Assembly (NCBI RefSeq): GCF_040869045.1
Contig: NC_090324.1
Coordinates: 193,810,028 to 193,874,027, forward strand
Source: Eurosta solidaginis
Taxonomy: Eukaryota > Arthropoda > Insecta > Diptera > Tephritidae
Direction of reading: 5' to 3'
DNA: 64,000 nt
Part shown: piece after piece, positions 23,258 through 35,148 of the stretch
Position numbering within the stretch: position 1 is the first letter of the stretch
Layout: every line of letters begins with the position of its first letter
Notes under the pieces: model-generated
What the model saw: only the letters and a program-made list of their open reading frames with translations
Told to the model about the DNA's origin: nothing
The model's database searches: none
Translations under genes and position numbers: made by a program

Positions 23258-26183
23258 TATACCTTTCATGAAAATGAAATGGTATATTAATTTCGTCACG
23301 AAACCGAAAATTGTAAGTCCTTAAAGGAAAATAGATAGACCCACCATTAAGTATACCGAAATAATCAGGTTAAAGAGCTGAGTTGTTTTAGCCATGTCCG
23401 TCTGTCCGTCTGTCCGTCTGTCCGTCTGTCTGTTTGTATGCAAACTAGTCCCTCAATTTTTGAGATATCTTGATAAAATTTGGTGAGCAGGTGTATTTGG
23501 GTGTCCGATTAGACATTTGTCGGAACCGACCGGATCGGACCACTATAGCATATATCCTCCATACAACCGATTTTTCAGAAAAAGAGGATTTTTGTAATAT
23601 CTTACCCAATTTAACAGATTGAAGCTTCAAACTTCACCATATACTTTCGTATATTGAACATATTGTTGCCTGAAAAAATTTATGAGATCGGTCGTATATA
23701 TAGTATATATCCCCCACAACCGATTGTTCAGATAAGGAACTTTTCGTAATTACTGCCCTATTTTAAGAGCTAGAGGCTTCAACTTTCAGCGAATGCTTAC
23801 GTATATAGCATATATTGTTGTCTGAAAAAATCATAAAGATCGGTGGTATATATAGTATATATATGGTGGTATATATAGTATATATATATAGTATATATAT
23901 ATATATTTTCGCAAATTTTAGCCCCATTTTAACAGCTAGAAGCTTCAACTTTCACCGAATATTTACTTATATAGCATATATTGTTGTCTGAAAAAATCAT
24001 AGAGATCGGTTGTATATATAGTATATATCTCATACAACCGATTGTTCAGATAAGAAACTTTTCGCAATTTCTACTCCATTTTAACAGCTATAAGCTTCAA
24101 ATTTCACCGATTGCTTACGTATATAGCATATATTGTTGTCTGAAAAAATCATAGAGATCGGTTGTATATATAGTATATATCTCATACAACCGATTGTTCA
24201 GTTAAGAAACTTTTCGCAATTTCTACTCCATTTTAACAGCTATAAGCTTCAAATTTCACCGATTGCTTACGTATATAGCATATATTGTTGTCTGAAAAAA
24301 TCATAGAGATCGGTTGTATATATAGTATATATCTCATACAACCGATTGTTCAGATAAGAAACTTTTCGCAATTTCTACCCCATTTTAACAGCTATAAGCT
24401 TCAAATTTCACTGATTGCTTACGTATATAGCATATATTGTTGTCTGAAAAAATCATAGAGATCGGTTCTATATATAGTATATATCTCATAAAACCGATTG
24501 TTCAGATAAGAAACTTTTCGCAATTTCTACCCCATTTTAACAGCTAGAAGCTTCAAATTTCACCAACTGCTTACATGTATAGCATATATTGATGTCTGAA
24601 AAAATCATAGAGATCGGTTCTATATATAGTATATATCTCATAAAACCGATTGTTCAGATAAGAAACTTTTCGCAATTTCTACCCCATTTTAACAGCTATA
24701 AGCTTCAAATTTCACTGATTGCTTACGTATATAGCATATATTGTTGTCTGAAAAAATCATAGAGATCGGTTCTATATATAGTATATATCTCATAAAACCG
24801 ATTGTTCAGATAAGAAACTTTTCGCAATTTCTACCCCATTTTAACAGCTAGAAGCTTCAAATTTCACCAACTGCTTACATGTATAGCATATATTGATGTC
24901 TGAAAAAATCATAGAGATCGGTTCTATATATAGTATATATCTCATAAAACCGATTGTTCAGATAAGAAACTTTTCGCAATTTCTACCCCATTTTAACAGC
25001 TATAAGCTTCAAATTTCACTGATTGCTTACGTATATAGCATATATTGTTGTCTGAAAAAATCATAGAGATCGGTCGTATATATATTATATACTTCATATA
25101 AACTGTCATTTTGACCCCTTTTTTACGGCTAGAATCTTCAAAATTCATGAAATTTCATCAAATAGTTACGTTTTCGTCATATATTTTTGAAATACGTGAT
25201 TCGTAGTCATATGGTGGTATATATAGTATATATATATAGTATATATATATAGTATATATATATATATTTTCGCAAATTTTAGCCCCATTTTAACAGCTAG
25301 AAGCTTCAAATTTCACCGAATATTTACTTATATAGCATATATTGTTGTCTGAACAAATCATAGAGATCGGTTGTATATATAGTATATATCTCATACAACC
25401 GATTGTTCAGATAAGAAACTTTTCGCAATTTCTACCCCATTTTAACAGCTATAAGCTTCAAATTTCACCGATTGCTTACGTATATAGCATATATTGTTGT
25501 CTGAAAAAATCATAGAGATCGGTTGTATATATAGTATATATCTCATACAACCGATTGTTCAGATAAGAAACTTTTCGCAATTTCTACCCCATTTTAACAG
25601 CTATAAGCTTCAAATTTCACTGATTGCTTAGGTATATAGCATATATTGTTGTCTGAAAAAATCATAGAGATCGGTTCTATATATAGTATATATCTCATAC
25701 AACCGATTGTTCAGATAAGAAACTTTTCGCAATTTCTACCCCATTTTAACAGCTAGAAACTTCAAATTTCACCAACTGCTTACGTGTATAGCATATATTG
25801 ATGTCTGAAAAAATCATTGAGATCGGTGATATACATAGTATATATCTCATACAACCGATTGTTCAGATAAGAAACTTTGCGCAATTTCTGCCCCGTTTTA
25901 ACAGTTAGAAGCTTCAAATTTCACAAAATGCTTTCGTATATAGCATATATTGTTGTCTGAAAAAATCATAGAGATCGGTGGTATATATATTATATACTTC
26001 ATATAAACTGTCATATTGACCCCTTTTTTACGGCTAGAAGCTTCAAGATTCATCAAATTTTCTTCAAATAGTTACGTTTACGTCATATATTTTTGAAATA
26101 CGTGATTCGTAGCCATAGTTTTTACATGCAGACCACAAAAAACGTGAAGCTTTGCATCCTCACACAGATTACCTACCTATTTT
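23258..26183 (+). repeat. Satellite units 13 fused (2926 bp), one head missing
   Basis: Contains the CCCCCACAACC monomer near 23709 and a local expansion of a two-monomer (304-bp) block between about 24420 and 25060. At 25210/25211 a beta tail joins an AT block directly, so the head expected there is deleted. Confidence 0.88.
24571..25060. repeat. 304-bp two-monomer local duplication
   Basis: The private variant CTTACATGTATAG occurs near 24571 and again 304 bases later, and a third partial copy follows. The period is exactly two 152-bp monomers. Confidence 0.85.
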
Positions 26184-27598
26184 TATACCTTTCATGAAAA
26201 TGAAATGGTATATTAATTTCGTCACGAAACCGAAAATTGTAAGTCCTTAAAGGAAAATAGATAGACCCACCATTAAGTATACCGAAATAATCAGGTTGAA
26301 GAGCTGAGTTGTTTTAGCCATGTCCGTCTGTCCGTCTGTCCGTCTGTCCGTCTGTCTGTTTGTATGCAAACTAGTCCCTCAATTTATGAGATATCTTGAT
26401 AAAATTTGGTGAGCAGGTGTATTTGGGTGTCCGACTAGACATTTGTCGGAACCGACCGGATCGGACCACTATAGCATATATCCTCCATACAACCGATTTT
26501 TCAGAAAAAGAGGATTTTTGTAATATCTTACCCAATTTAACAGATTGAAGCTTAAAACTTCACCATATACTTTCGTATATTGAACATATTGTTGCCTGAA
26601 AAAATTTATGAGATCGGTCGTATATATAGTATATATATGGTGGTATATATAGTATATATATATAGTATATATATATATATATTTTCGCAAATTTTAGCCC
26701 CATTTTAACAGCTAGAAGCTTCAAATTTCACCGAATATTTACTTATATAGCATATATTGTTGTCTGAAAAAATCATAGAGATCGGTTGTATATATAGTAT
26801 ATATCTCATACAACCGATTGTTCAGATAAGAAACTTTTCGCAATTTCTACCCGATTTTAACAGCTATAAGCTTCAAATTTCACCGATTGCTTACGTATAT
26901 AGCATATATTGTTGTCTGAAAAAATCATATAGATCGGTTGTATATATAGTATATATATCATACAACCGATTGTTCAGATAAGAAACTTTTCGCAATTTCT
27001 ACCCCATTTTAACAGCTATAAGCTTCAAATTTCACTGATTGCTTAGGTATATAGCATATATTGTTGTCTGAAAAAATCATAGAGATCGGTTCTATATATA
27101 GTATATATCTCATACAACCGATTGTTCAGATAAGAAACTTTTCGCAATTTCTACCCCATTTTAACAGCTAGGAGCTTCAAATTTCACCAACTGCTTACGT
27201 GTATAGCATATATTGATGTCTGAAAAAATCATTGAGATCGGTGATATACATAGTATATATCTCATACAACCGATTGTTCAGATAAGAAACTTTGCGCAAT
27301 TTCTGCCCCGTTTTAACAGTTAGAAGCTTCAAATTTCACAAAATGCTTTCGTATATAGCATATATTGTTGTCTGAAAAAATCATAGAGATCGGTGGTATA
27401 TATATTATATACTTCATATAAACTGTCATATTGACCCCTTTTTTACGGCTAGAAGCTTCAAGATTCATCAAATTTTCTTCAAATAGTTACGTTTACGTCA
27501 TATATTTTTGAAATACGTGATTCGTAGCCATAGTTTTTACATGCAGACCACAAAAAACGTGAAGCTTTGCATCCTCACACAGATTACCTACCTATTTT
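26184..27598 (+). repeat. Satellite unit 14 (1415 bp)
   Basis: Same length and same private variants as the unit starting 21843, with four GTCCGTCT copies. It differs by TTTATGAG in the head near 26385 and AAGCTTAAAAC near 26549. Confidence 0.9.
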
Positions 27599-29156
27599 TA
27601 TACCTTTCATGAAAATGAAATGGTATATTAATTTCGTCACGAAACCGAAAATTGTAAGTCCTTAAAGGAAAATAGATAGACCCACCATTAAGTATACCGA
27701 AATAATCAGGTTGAAGAGCTGAGTTGTTTTAGCCATGTCCGTCTGTCCGTCTGTCCGTCTGTCTGTTTGTATGCAAACTAGTCCCTCAATTTTTGAGATA
27801 TCTTGATAAAATTTGGTGAGCAGGTGTATTTGGGTGTCGGATTAGACATTTGTCGGAACCGACCGGATCGGACCACTATAGCATATATCCTCCATACAAC
27901 CGATTTTTCAGAAAAAGAGGATTTTTGTAATATCTTACCCAATTTAACAGATTGAAGCTTCAAACTTCACCATATACTTTCGTATATTGAACATATTGTT
28001 GCCTGAAAAAATTTATGAGATCGGTCGTATATATAGTATATATCCCCCACAACCGATTGTTCAGATAAGGAACTTTTCGTAATTACTGCCCTATTTTAAG
28101 AGCTAGAGGCTTCAAATTTCAGCGAATGCTTACGTATATAGCATATATTGTTGTCTGAAAAAATCATAAAGATCGGTGGTATATATAGTATATATATGGT
28201 GGTATATATAGTATATATATATATAGTATATATATATATATTTTCGCAAATTTTAGCCCCATTTTAACAGCTAGAAGCTTCAAATTTCACCGAATATTTA
28301 CTTATATAGCATATATTGTTGTCTGAAAAAATCATAGAGATCGGTTGTATATATAGTATATATCTCATACAACCGATTGTTCAGATAAGAAACTTTTCGC
28401 AATTTCTACTCCATTTTAACAGCTATAAGCTTCAAATTTCACCGATTGCTTACGTATATAGCATATATTGCTGTCTGAAAAAATCATAGAGATCGGTTGT
28501 ATATATAGTATATATCTCATACAACCGATTGTTCAGATAAGAAACTTTTCGCAATTTCTACCCCATTTTAACAGCTATAAGCTTCAAATTTCACTGATTG
28601 CTTACGTATATAGCATATATTGTTGTCTGAAAAAATCATAGAGATCGGTTCTATATATAGTATATATCTCATAAAACCGATTGTTCAGATAAGAAACTTT
28701 TCGCAATTTCTACCCCATTTTAACAGCTAGAAGCTTCAAATTTCACCAACTGCTTACGTGTATAGCATATATTGATGTCTGAAAAAATCATTGAGATCGG
28801 TGGTACACATAGTATATATCTCATACAACCGATTGTTCAGATAAGAAACTTTGCGCAATTTCTGCCCCGTTTTAACAGTTAGAAGCTTCAAATTTCACAA
28901 AATGCTTACGTATATAGCATATATTGTTGTCTGAAAAAATCATAGCGATCGGTCGTATATATATTATATACTTCATATAAACTGTCATTTTGACCCCTTT
29001 TTTACGGCTAGAATCTTCAAAATTCATCAAATTTCATCAAATAGTTACGTTTTCGTCATATATTTTTGAAATACGTGATTCGTAGTCATAGTTTTTACAC
29101 GCAGACCACAAAAAACCTGAAACTTTGCATCCTCACACAAAGTACCTACCTGTTTT
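27599..29156 (+). repeat. Satellite unit 15 (1558 bp)
   Basis: Three GTCCGTCT copies, a private GGGTGTCGGATT near 27832, and the CCCCCACAACC monomer near 28045. The unit ends in the beta tail. Confidence 0.88.
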
Positions 29157-30597
29157 TATACCTTTCATGAAAATGAAATGGTATATTAATTTCGTCACGA
29201 AACCGAAAATTGTAAGTCCTTAAAGGAAAATAGATAGACCCACCATTAAGTATACCGAAATAATCAGGTTGAAGAGCTGAGTTGTTTTAGCCATGTCCGT
29301 CTGTCCGTCTGTCCGTCTGTCTGTTTGTATGCAAACTAGTCCCTCAATTTTTGAGATATCTTGATAAAATTTGGTGAGCAGGTGTATTTGGGTGTCCGAT
29401 TAGACATTTGTCGGAACCGACCGGATCGGACCACTATAGCATATATCCTCCATACAACCGATTTTTCAGAAAAAGAGGATTTTTGTAATATCTTACCCAA
29501 TTTAACAGATTGAAGCTTCAAACTTCACCATATACTTTCGTATATTGAACATATTGTTGCCTGAAAAAGTTTATGAGATCGGTCGTATATATAGTATATA
29601 TATGGTGGTATATATAGTATATATATGGTGGTATATATAGTATATATATATAGTATATATATATAGTATATATATATATATTTTCGCAAATTTTAGCCCC
29701 ATTTTAACAGCTAGAAGCTTCAAATTTCACCGAATATTTACTTATATAGCATATATTGTTGTCTGAAAAAATCATAGAGATCGGTTGTATATATAGTATA
29801 TATCTCATACAACCGATTGTTCAGATAAGAAACTTTTCGCAATTTCTACCCCATTTTAACAGCTATAAGCTTCAAATTTCACCGATTGCTTACGCATATA
29901 GCATATATTGTTGTCTGAAAAAATCATAGAGATCGGTTGTATATATAGTATATATCTCATACAACCGATTGTTCAGATAAGAAACTTTTCGCAATTTCTA
30001 CCCCATTTTAACAGCTATAAGCTTCAAATTTCACTGATTGCTTAGGTATATAGCATATATTGTTGTCTGAAAAAATCATAGAGATCGGTTCTATATATAG
30101 TATATATCTCATACAACCGATTGTTCAGATAAGAAACTTTTCGCAATTTCTACCCCATTTTAACAGCTAGAAGCTTCAAATTTCACCAACTGCTTACGTG
30201 TATAGCATATATTGATGTCTGAAAAAATCATTGAGATCGGTGATATACATAGTATATATCTCATACAACCGATTGTTCAGATAAGAAACTTTGCGCAATT
30301 TCTGCCCCGTTTTAACAGTTAGAAGCTTCAAATTTCACAAAATGCTTTCGTATATAGCATATATTGTTGTCTGAAAAAATCATAGAGATCGGTGGTATAT
30401 ATATTATATACTTCATATAAACTGTCATATTGACCCCTTTTTTACGGCTAGAAGCTTCAAGATTCATCAAATTTTCTTCAAATAGTTACGTTTACGTCAT
30501 ATATTTTTGAAATACGTGATTCGTAGCCATAGTTTTTACATGCAGACCACAAAATACGTGAAGCTTTGCATCCTCACACAGATTACCTACCTATTTT
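29157..30597 (+). repeat. Satellite unit 16 (1441 bp)
   Basis: Three GTCCGTCT copies and an extended AT block near 29583-29682. The unit ends in the alpha tail with AAAATACGTG in place of AAAAAACGTG near 30550. Confidence 0.88.
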
Positions 30598-30685
30598 TAT
30601 ACCTTTCATGAAAATGAAATGGTATATTAATTTCGTCACGAAACCGAAAATTGTAAGTCCTTAAAGGAAAATAGATAGACCCACC

Positions 30686-31188
30686 TGTTCGGCCTGAGTG
30701 CGTCTGGAACCGGCAGTGGGTAGGCGCACACGGGTCGATCTCGGGTTGATAGTGCTCTCGAAAGAAAGTAAAAAGAACAAAACGCAAAGAGGATTTCCTC
30801 GTTATAATAGTGTTTTAATTAGAGTGTAGGGAAATATATATAAGGATACAATATTACCTTTGAGTGTAAAAATGATGACGGTGATACTCGGCGATGTGTG
30901 CTGGTTGGCGGTCGATCGAAAAAGAGACCGGTTATCCCGTTGAGGACAACCGCTAAGCCGCGAAAAGGTCCTCTGGTATTAAGGAGGGGAAAAACCACAC
31001 ACACAACCACCCTTACGTATGCGTGCATGGGTGCTGACAACCTGCACACACACATGCATGTGTACGCAACGCATGCATGTGCATGCATGCACACAAGTGC
31101 GGCGTGACTGTGGGTGGCTGGAAATATTATTAAAACATTAGGGAGGGGCGCCGTCAATCAAGTGAAAGTTAGGCATTTGGCCTAAACA
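30686..31188 (-). repeat. BEL/Pao 3' LTR (left copy)
   Basis: On the minus strand it starts TGTTTAGGCC and ends GGCCGAACA. A TATA-like run at 30834-30842 could be the promoter, but this is weak. It contains a long alternating purine-pyrimidine stretch at about 30990-31100 rich in CA and GCATGC. It differs from the right copy at two sites near 31003 and 31109. Confidence 0.95.
31071..31090. repeat. 20-bp near-palindrome in the LTR
   Basis: GCATGCATG, then TG, then CATGCATGC: nine-base arms with a two-base centre. It is part of an alternating purine-pyrimidine run. The same sequence lies in the right LTR near 48855-48874. Confidence 0.85.
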
Positions 31189-31202
31189 TGCCGCCCCCCT
31201 TG
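31189..31202 (-). promoter_or_regulatory. BEL/Pao polypurine tract
   Basis: Read on the minus strand, AAGGGGGGCGGCA abuts the first base of the 3' LTR. The G-rich purine run is where plus-strand priming is expected. It is interrupted by two pyrimidines near the LTR edge. Confidence 0.65.
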
Positions 31203-32104
31203 CGGTACGCAACGTCACAGTCCGCCAAGGATCACCGACCGTGAAGAAGAGAAGAAAAAAAGTAAAAACTTATAACTAATTATATCTAACTTAACATAAA
31301 CGCCGGTCAGTCCGCCGGCTTGGCGACACGCAAGACGGTTTGCGCAATGGGTGAGCTTGGTTGCTGATGCCTCTGTCATTCGGCACTTTTCCCGTTATGA
31401 TTCAAGGCCTAAGCCAGGCTTGCCTAGAGCTAGGGATAGCGAAAAGAAGTAAGAAGATATACGTGTTCATATTTCTTGCCGTTTATTACAAATTCATTGG
31501 AAATTCTATGCTTGTGAATTTTGTATGAAGAAAATTTAATAAAAAATAGCTTATTGTAATGATACAAGATTTTAAACGCATACCTCCATTGTGAACTCAT
31601 ACAAGTGGCGAAGGTTTGATAGAAATGTTCACCATAGTAAACAGCTTCGAGCACCTGTTCAATCGTTGTTCGATTACCTAAATCATTAGCTCACCAGTGG
31701 TATATTGCTTTATTTACATATTTTAAAATGCCTGCGTAGCTGGTGGCTTGAATTTAATCTGTAAACTTGATTTTAGAAATGAATATTAATATGTAGTCTG
31801 ATTTTCGGTAGACAAATTTAAAAGAAAGCTGATTTGAAACAAATGTACAATTCATGGCACTTCAATTTAATACCGGCGAGCAAAAGAAAAACAAACCCTT
31901 ATTCCCTTATCTGGCCATTCGCGACTGCCGTTCTCCCTGTCAGCTATTATTTGACACGTAGGTGTGGCAATGGAGGAATCGAACGATTTTTCGCTGGTAC
32001 GAATTCACAATGCAAGTCTGTTGCAACTGTGTACACCAAAATTCAATAAAAATAACAAAGTATAAAAAATTCATTTGTTTCGGTCGTTACCGAACATTTT
32101 GCTG
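31203..32104. other. Non-coding stretch between the 3' LTR and the 466-aa frame
   Basis: No convincing coding sequence or RNA was seen. The short open frames here have no recognisable domain. It is moderately AT-rich from 31450 on, and it presumably mixes the element's own 3' untranslated region with acquired DNA. Confidence 0.5.
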
Positions 32105-33505
32105 TTAGGCCTTCGCTGTGCCCGAGAGTACCCAACCGAAGATGGTACTCTGAGCTAACAAAGGGCCAAACGTGGTGGGCAGAATCCCTGGGAGTATTAT
32201 CTCGGCATATACATCTGTGCCTAGGACGAGGCGGATCGGGGCGGATGAGTAGAACTGCGGATCCGCCAGACGAAGATGTGCGTACGGGGCTGCGATGGCA
32301 CTGTCGATGCTGGTTGTGGGTGTCGTGCGCCGAAAATTGGCTACGACCGCAGCGTGGGTCGCAATCCTTCTGTTCTGTCCGTGTCTTCCTCGGATACGCA
32401 GCAGACATCCTGCTTGCCCGCCAATGTTGCTGGTAGGAAGTTGGAGCTCCTGGGCGAGCTCATCCGCAATCACTGTGGTGGGGGAGCATCCGTCGATTAA
32501 GGCGCGAACGAGGTGTAGCCGCCCCCCTGCTTCTATTTTCACGACCGCGGTGGGGGTGATAGCTACCGTCGGTATCATGGTGGCGGTGGCAGCTGAATGC
32601 GGGGCTAGGAGCCCTGCCCGGAAGGCGGACACGGTAGTGAGCTGCAGCGAGTTGGATCCATGACTGCGATCTCGTGGTTGATGATGGGTGTGATATCTTT
32701 GTTGCAGGCGAAGAGGCCTTGTCTCCGCTCTGCGATCGCGCGGTGGTTGTCGTCGTTGAGGGTCCTTAGTTTGCCGGCGAAGAGACCGAGTCTCCGCTCG
32801 GCCGTCACGAACGTGGCGCTGGACTGTAGATGTGTTGTGCTGGAGCCGCTTCCTTTCATGCTGCAAAAGCGGTCTAAACGATTTGGCTGCTGGTGTTGTG
32901 TTCGGGCGAAGAGACCGAGTCTCCGCTCCGGTTCGGTGGATTCGAGCTGGACGAAGAGGCCCAGTCTCCGTTCCAGCATCTGACGCATATAACGATATGG
33001 AGTCGTCAATCCGCTCACGGGGTGATTCCAGCTCCTCCTCAACTTGTAGACTCCATGGCTTGGAGCGGGCTTCGTGGAGTAGCTGTTCCTCTTCATCAAT
33101 CGAGGAGATGTGAAGCATCGTGTGATGTTTTTCGCCGCATTTTTTACATCGGCCTTGGCTTGGGCATGCGTTAGAGCGGTGGTCTAGAGCCAAGCAATTT
33201 CCACAGCAGCTCCCGCGGATCGCTAAGTAAAGACGCTCCTCGGATTTTTTGGCCCGAAAGATGGGGCACAGGCGTATGGGATGTTGCTTGAAACAAGCGC
33301 GGCATTCCGACGTATAACGCATGACGTTCTTGGCAGCGTTTCGTTTTAAAGCGGCAAAACGACCCATTTTCCTGAAAGGAGTGAAATAGGTTTCAATGGG
33401 TCGGGTCATTGTCAAAGTGCATGGGCGAGTGGTCCCTAGTTGTATTATTGGGGATTTGGGAAATTTTATTAACGCTTGCATAAGGGGACACATCTGTCGC
33501 TGCAT
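32105..33505 (-). CDS. Separate BEL-type gag/protease-like protein (466 aa), function unknown
   Basis: An uninterrupted frame of 466 codons starting at an ATG at 33503-33505; M47 is an alternative start. Residues 68-131 hold cysteine/histidine clusters (CRAC, CCGNC...C, CKKCGEKHH) like those of BEL/Pao gag. Residues 328-466 look like the BEL retropepsin region and the following block that ends FGWVLSG. The protein stops exactly where reverse transcriptase would begin. The active-site position reads LIDGCS instead of the usual D-S/T-G, so proteolysis is doubtful. Four copies of an (A/T)ET(R/G)xLR heptad lie at about 179-185, 194-200, 237-243 and 260-266. It is clearly different from the gag/protease at 45915-46838. 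Neighbouring host-gene pieces are badly broken, yet this frame is open. It could be a gag-only helper, a recently acquired fragment, or an exapted gene. Confidence 0.75.
   Translation of the reverse strand: MQRQMCPLMQALIKFPKSPIIQLGTTRPCTLTMTRPIETYFTPFRKMGRFAALKRNAAKNVMRYTSECRACFKQHPIRLCPIFRAKKSEERLYLAIRGSCCGNCLALDHRSNACPSQGRCKKCGEKHHTMLHISSIDEEEQLLHEARSKPWSLQVEEELESPRERIDDSISLYASDAGTETGPLRPARIHRTGAETRSLRPNTTPAAKSFRPLLQHERKRLQHNTSTVQRHVRDGRAETRSLRRQTKDPQRRQPPRDRRAETRPLRLQQRYHTHHQPRDRSHGSNSLQLTTVSAFRAGLLAPHSAATATMIPTVAITPTAVVKIEAGGRLHLVRALIDGCSPTTVIADELAQELQLPTSNIGGQAGCLLRIRGRHGQNRRIATHAAVVANFRRTTPTTSIDSAIAAPYAHLRLADPQFYSSAPIRLVLGTDVYAEIILPGILPTTFGPLLAQSTIFGWVLSGTAKA
32709..32975 (-). repeat. 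Four copies of a 20-odd-bp repeat inside the 466-aa frame
   Basis: On the plus strand the motif GCGAAGAGACCGAGTCTCCG occurs near 32777 and 32911, with variants near 32709 and 32953. Its core GAGAC-CGA-GTCTC is an inverted repeat. On the coding strand it gives the AETRSLR-type heptads. Confidence 0.8.
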
Positions 33506-35148
33506 AAAAAAAAATTATTCATATGTGGCGTGCATTATGTGCATGGCCTCTTTCCCCGCACGTTATGTGCCTGGGTCTTTAGTGCCTTATTTTGTTTATT
33601 TTGTGTCACCCGGCAGCGTTTTAGTTGGCCACGGGCACACTAGTGCTGCAGAAAATGAGCATTTACGATTTTCGGTTCACACATTCTGGTGCCGAACCGG
33701 GTAGAAAGTGTATAGCGTGGGTTCTTTTGAGTCGCTGTTATTTGTGTTGTTGGTGCTAAAACCCAACAACTTCCCTGCCCGCCACAAAAAAAAATGTTTG
33801 GACAGCAAAATTGTATGCGATGTAAAGAAAAAATAAAAAAAATGTTCGTTTTGGATGAGGAGAATCAGTTGTAGAATGTATAATTTTTCTCTTTTTGTAT
33901 TACCTTTCGGTTATTTATTCAACCTTTCCCAAGTACGCTTGTAGTCCTGTTTCATTGATGGCGTTTAGCAAACGACACGGTGCCCGAAGGGTATTTGGCT
34001 CCGGTACCGATTTTTCCGGAAACGGGTTTTTGGGTACCCGTTTGCATCATTTTATGCATTCCTAACATAATGTACATTTAACTCGGCATATATATGTCCA
34101 TACGTTGGTATAAGTATATGGGCAGTCAGTGCACGGACTTTACCGCATTGGTAGTTTGACCAACCTTTTTGACCCATTTATCATTTTCTACTACTTCTGC
34201 TACCAAAACTTAGATTCTACCAATATTTCAGTATTTTCGCACTGAAAACGTATACTGCATTGCAGTATTGAATTGCCGAGCCCACCCAACTAATATTAGG
34301 AGGCGATAATGACCAAATCAGTCAATTTTGACAAATTTGTGAATAACTTAAACAGGAAATGCATTTTTTTTGATTAGAGAAATATAGTAACTGAGCACGT
34401 GAGTATTTACTGCCCTATTTTTTAAATTTTTTTCTTTTTTTTTTTTTTTTTGGTGAAGAATTTGAACTACAATACAGTTTTACGTAAACGAAAACTGCCG
34501 AATCGGTTATTTTGCGGCAGTATTTTTGGTACATTGGAAAATTGTTGTGGTTGTCAGACGTTTTGGTATGTTTTGTTTGTGTATTTCAGGAAATAATGAG
34601 TATCCTAAGACCTAAGCTGTGTATGTACAAATTTACATTGATTTTGTCTTGTGTACATGTTTTTACAAGTGTTATTTCCCCGACATTTGCTTTATTTGTT
34701 TTACAATAAATGATGAATAATTCAAGATGATTCAATAACACGTATTGTTTTTCACGCAAATAAACTACCAATTCCTACTGCTATTTTCATTTCTCGTTTA
34801 CCAACCTCCCTTTTATAAAAAGTCCGCGCCCTGGTATATGTATACCAGACAAGAAAATATGAACATTCCTGCGTAAATATGTACATTTCTCTGAATTGAA
34901 GCAAACGGTAAACGGATCGTTCGATTCATGGCGCCGTTTGTTTCATTCTTTTCGTTTTACGCGTGGTGGAGTACGCTTGCTGCGAAAATTGAATTCGTCG
35001 TACTCGTGGGCTTTACAAACGGCAAGAAGGAAAAAATTCCTTTTTTTTTTTTTAATACAATAAAATTTTTGTGCGCTACGCTATACACAATTTGAATCGG
35101 TCAACAAAATCTGTTTTGTGGCATTGCTGTTGGTATTGTTGGATCGGG
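33506..35148. other. Non-coding stretch with no recognised gene
   Basis: Contains a hairpin CGGTTC/GAACCG at about 33672-33701 and a TGGTGCCGAACCGGGT stretch at 33687-33702 that resembles an LTR primer site but on the plus strand. There are also small inverted repeats near 34023-34042 and poly-T runs near 34436-34452 and 35039-35053. The right-hand end may be the upstream region of the RPC5-like pseudogene. Nothing coding was supported. Confidence 0.5.

Larger units (their letters stand above)
10456..30685. repeat. Higher-order satellite array, block 2
   Basis: About 20 kb of uninterrupted satellite holding hairpin heads 4 to 17. Most units are 1.39-1.44 kb. It ends where the BEL/Pao LTR begins, inside the head of the unit that starts at 30598. 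Confidence 0.97.

Noticed and set aside
30819..31157. 112-aa frame on the minus strand of both LTRs
   Set aside because: It covers CA/TG repeats and the promoter region and has no domain. Presence in both LTRs follows from their identity.
31430..31654. 74-aa minus-strand frame
   Set aside because: No domain, no codon pattern and no neighbour supports a gene.
32295..33113. Several plus-strand frames over the 466-aa gag-like frame
   Set aside because: They are antisense shadows of a GC-rich coding sequence with repeats and have no domain.
34436..35053. Poly-T runs as poly(A) tails of a minus-strand ncd retrocopy
   Set aside because: The runs lie beyond RPC5 coding sequence relative to the ncd stop, so they cannot directly end the ncd transcript, and no target duplication was found.
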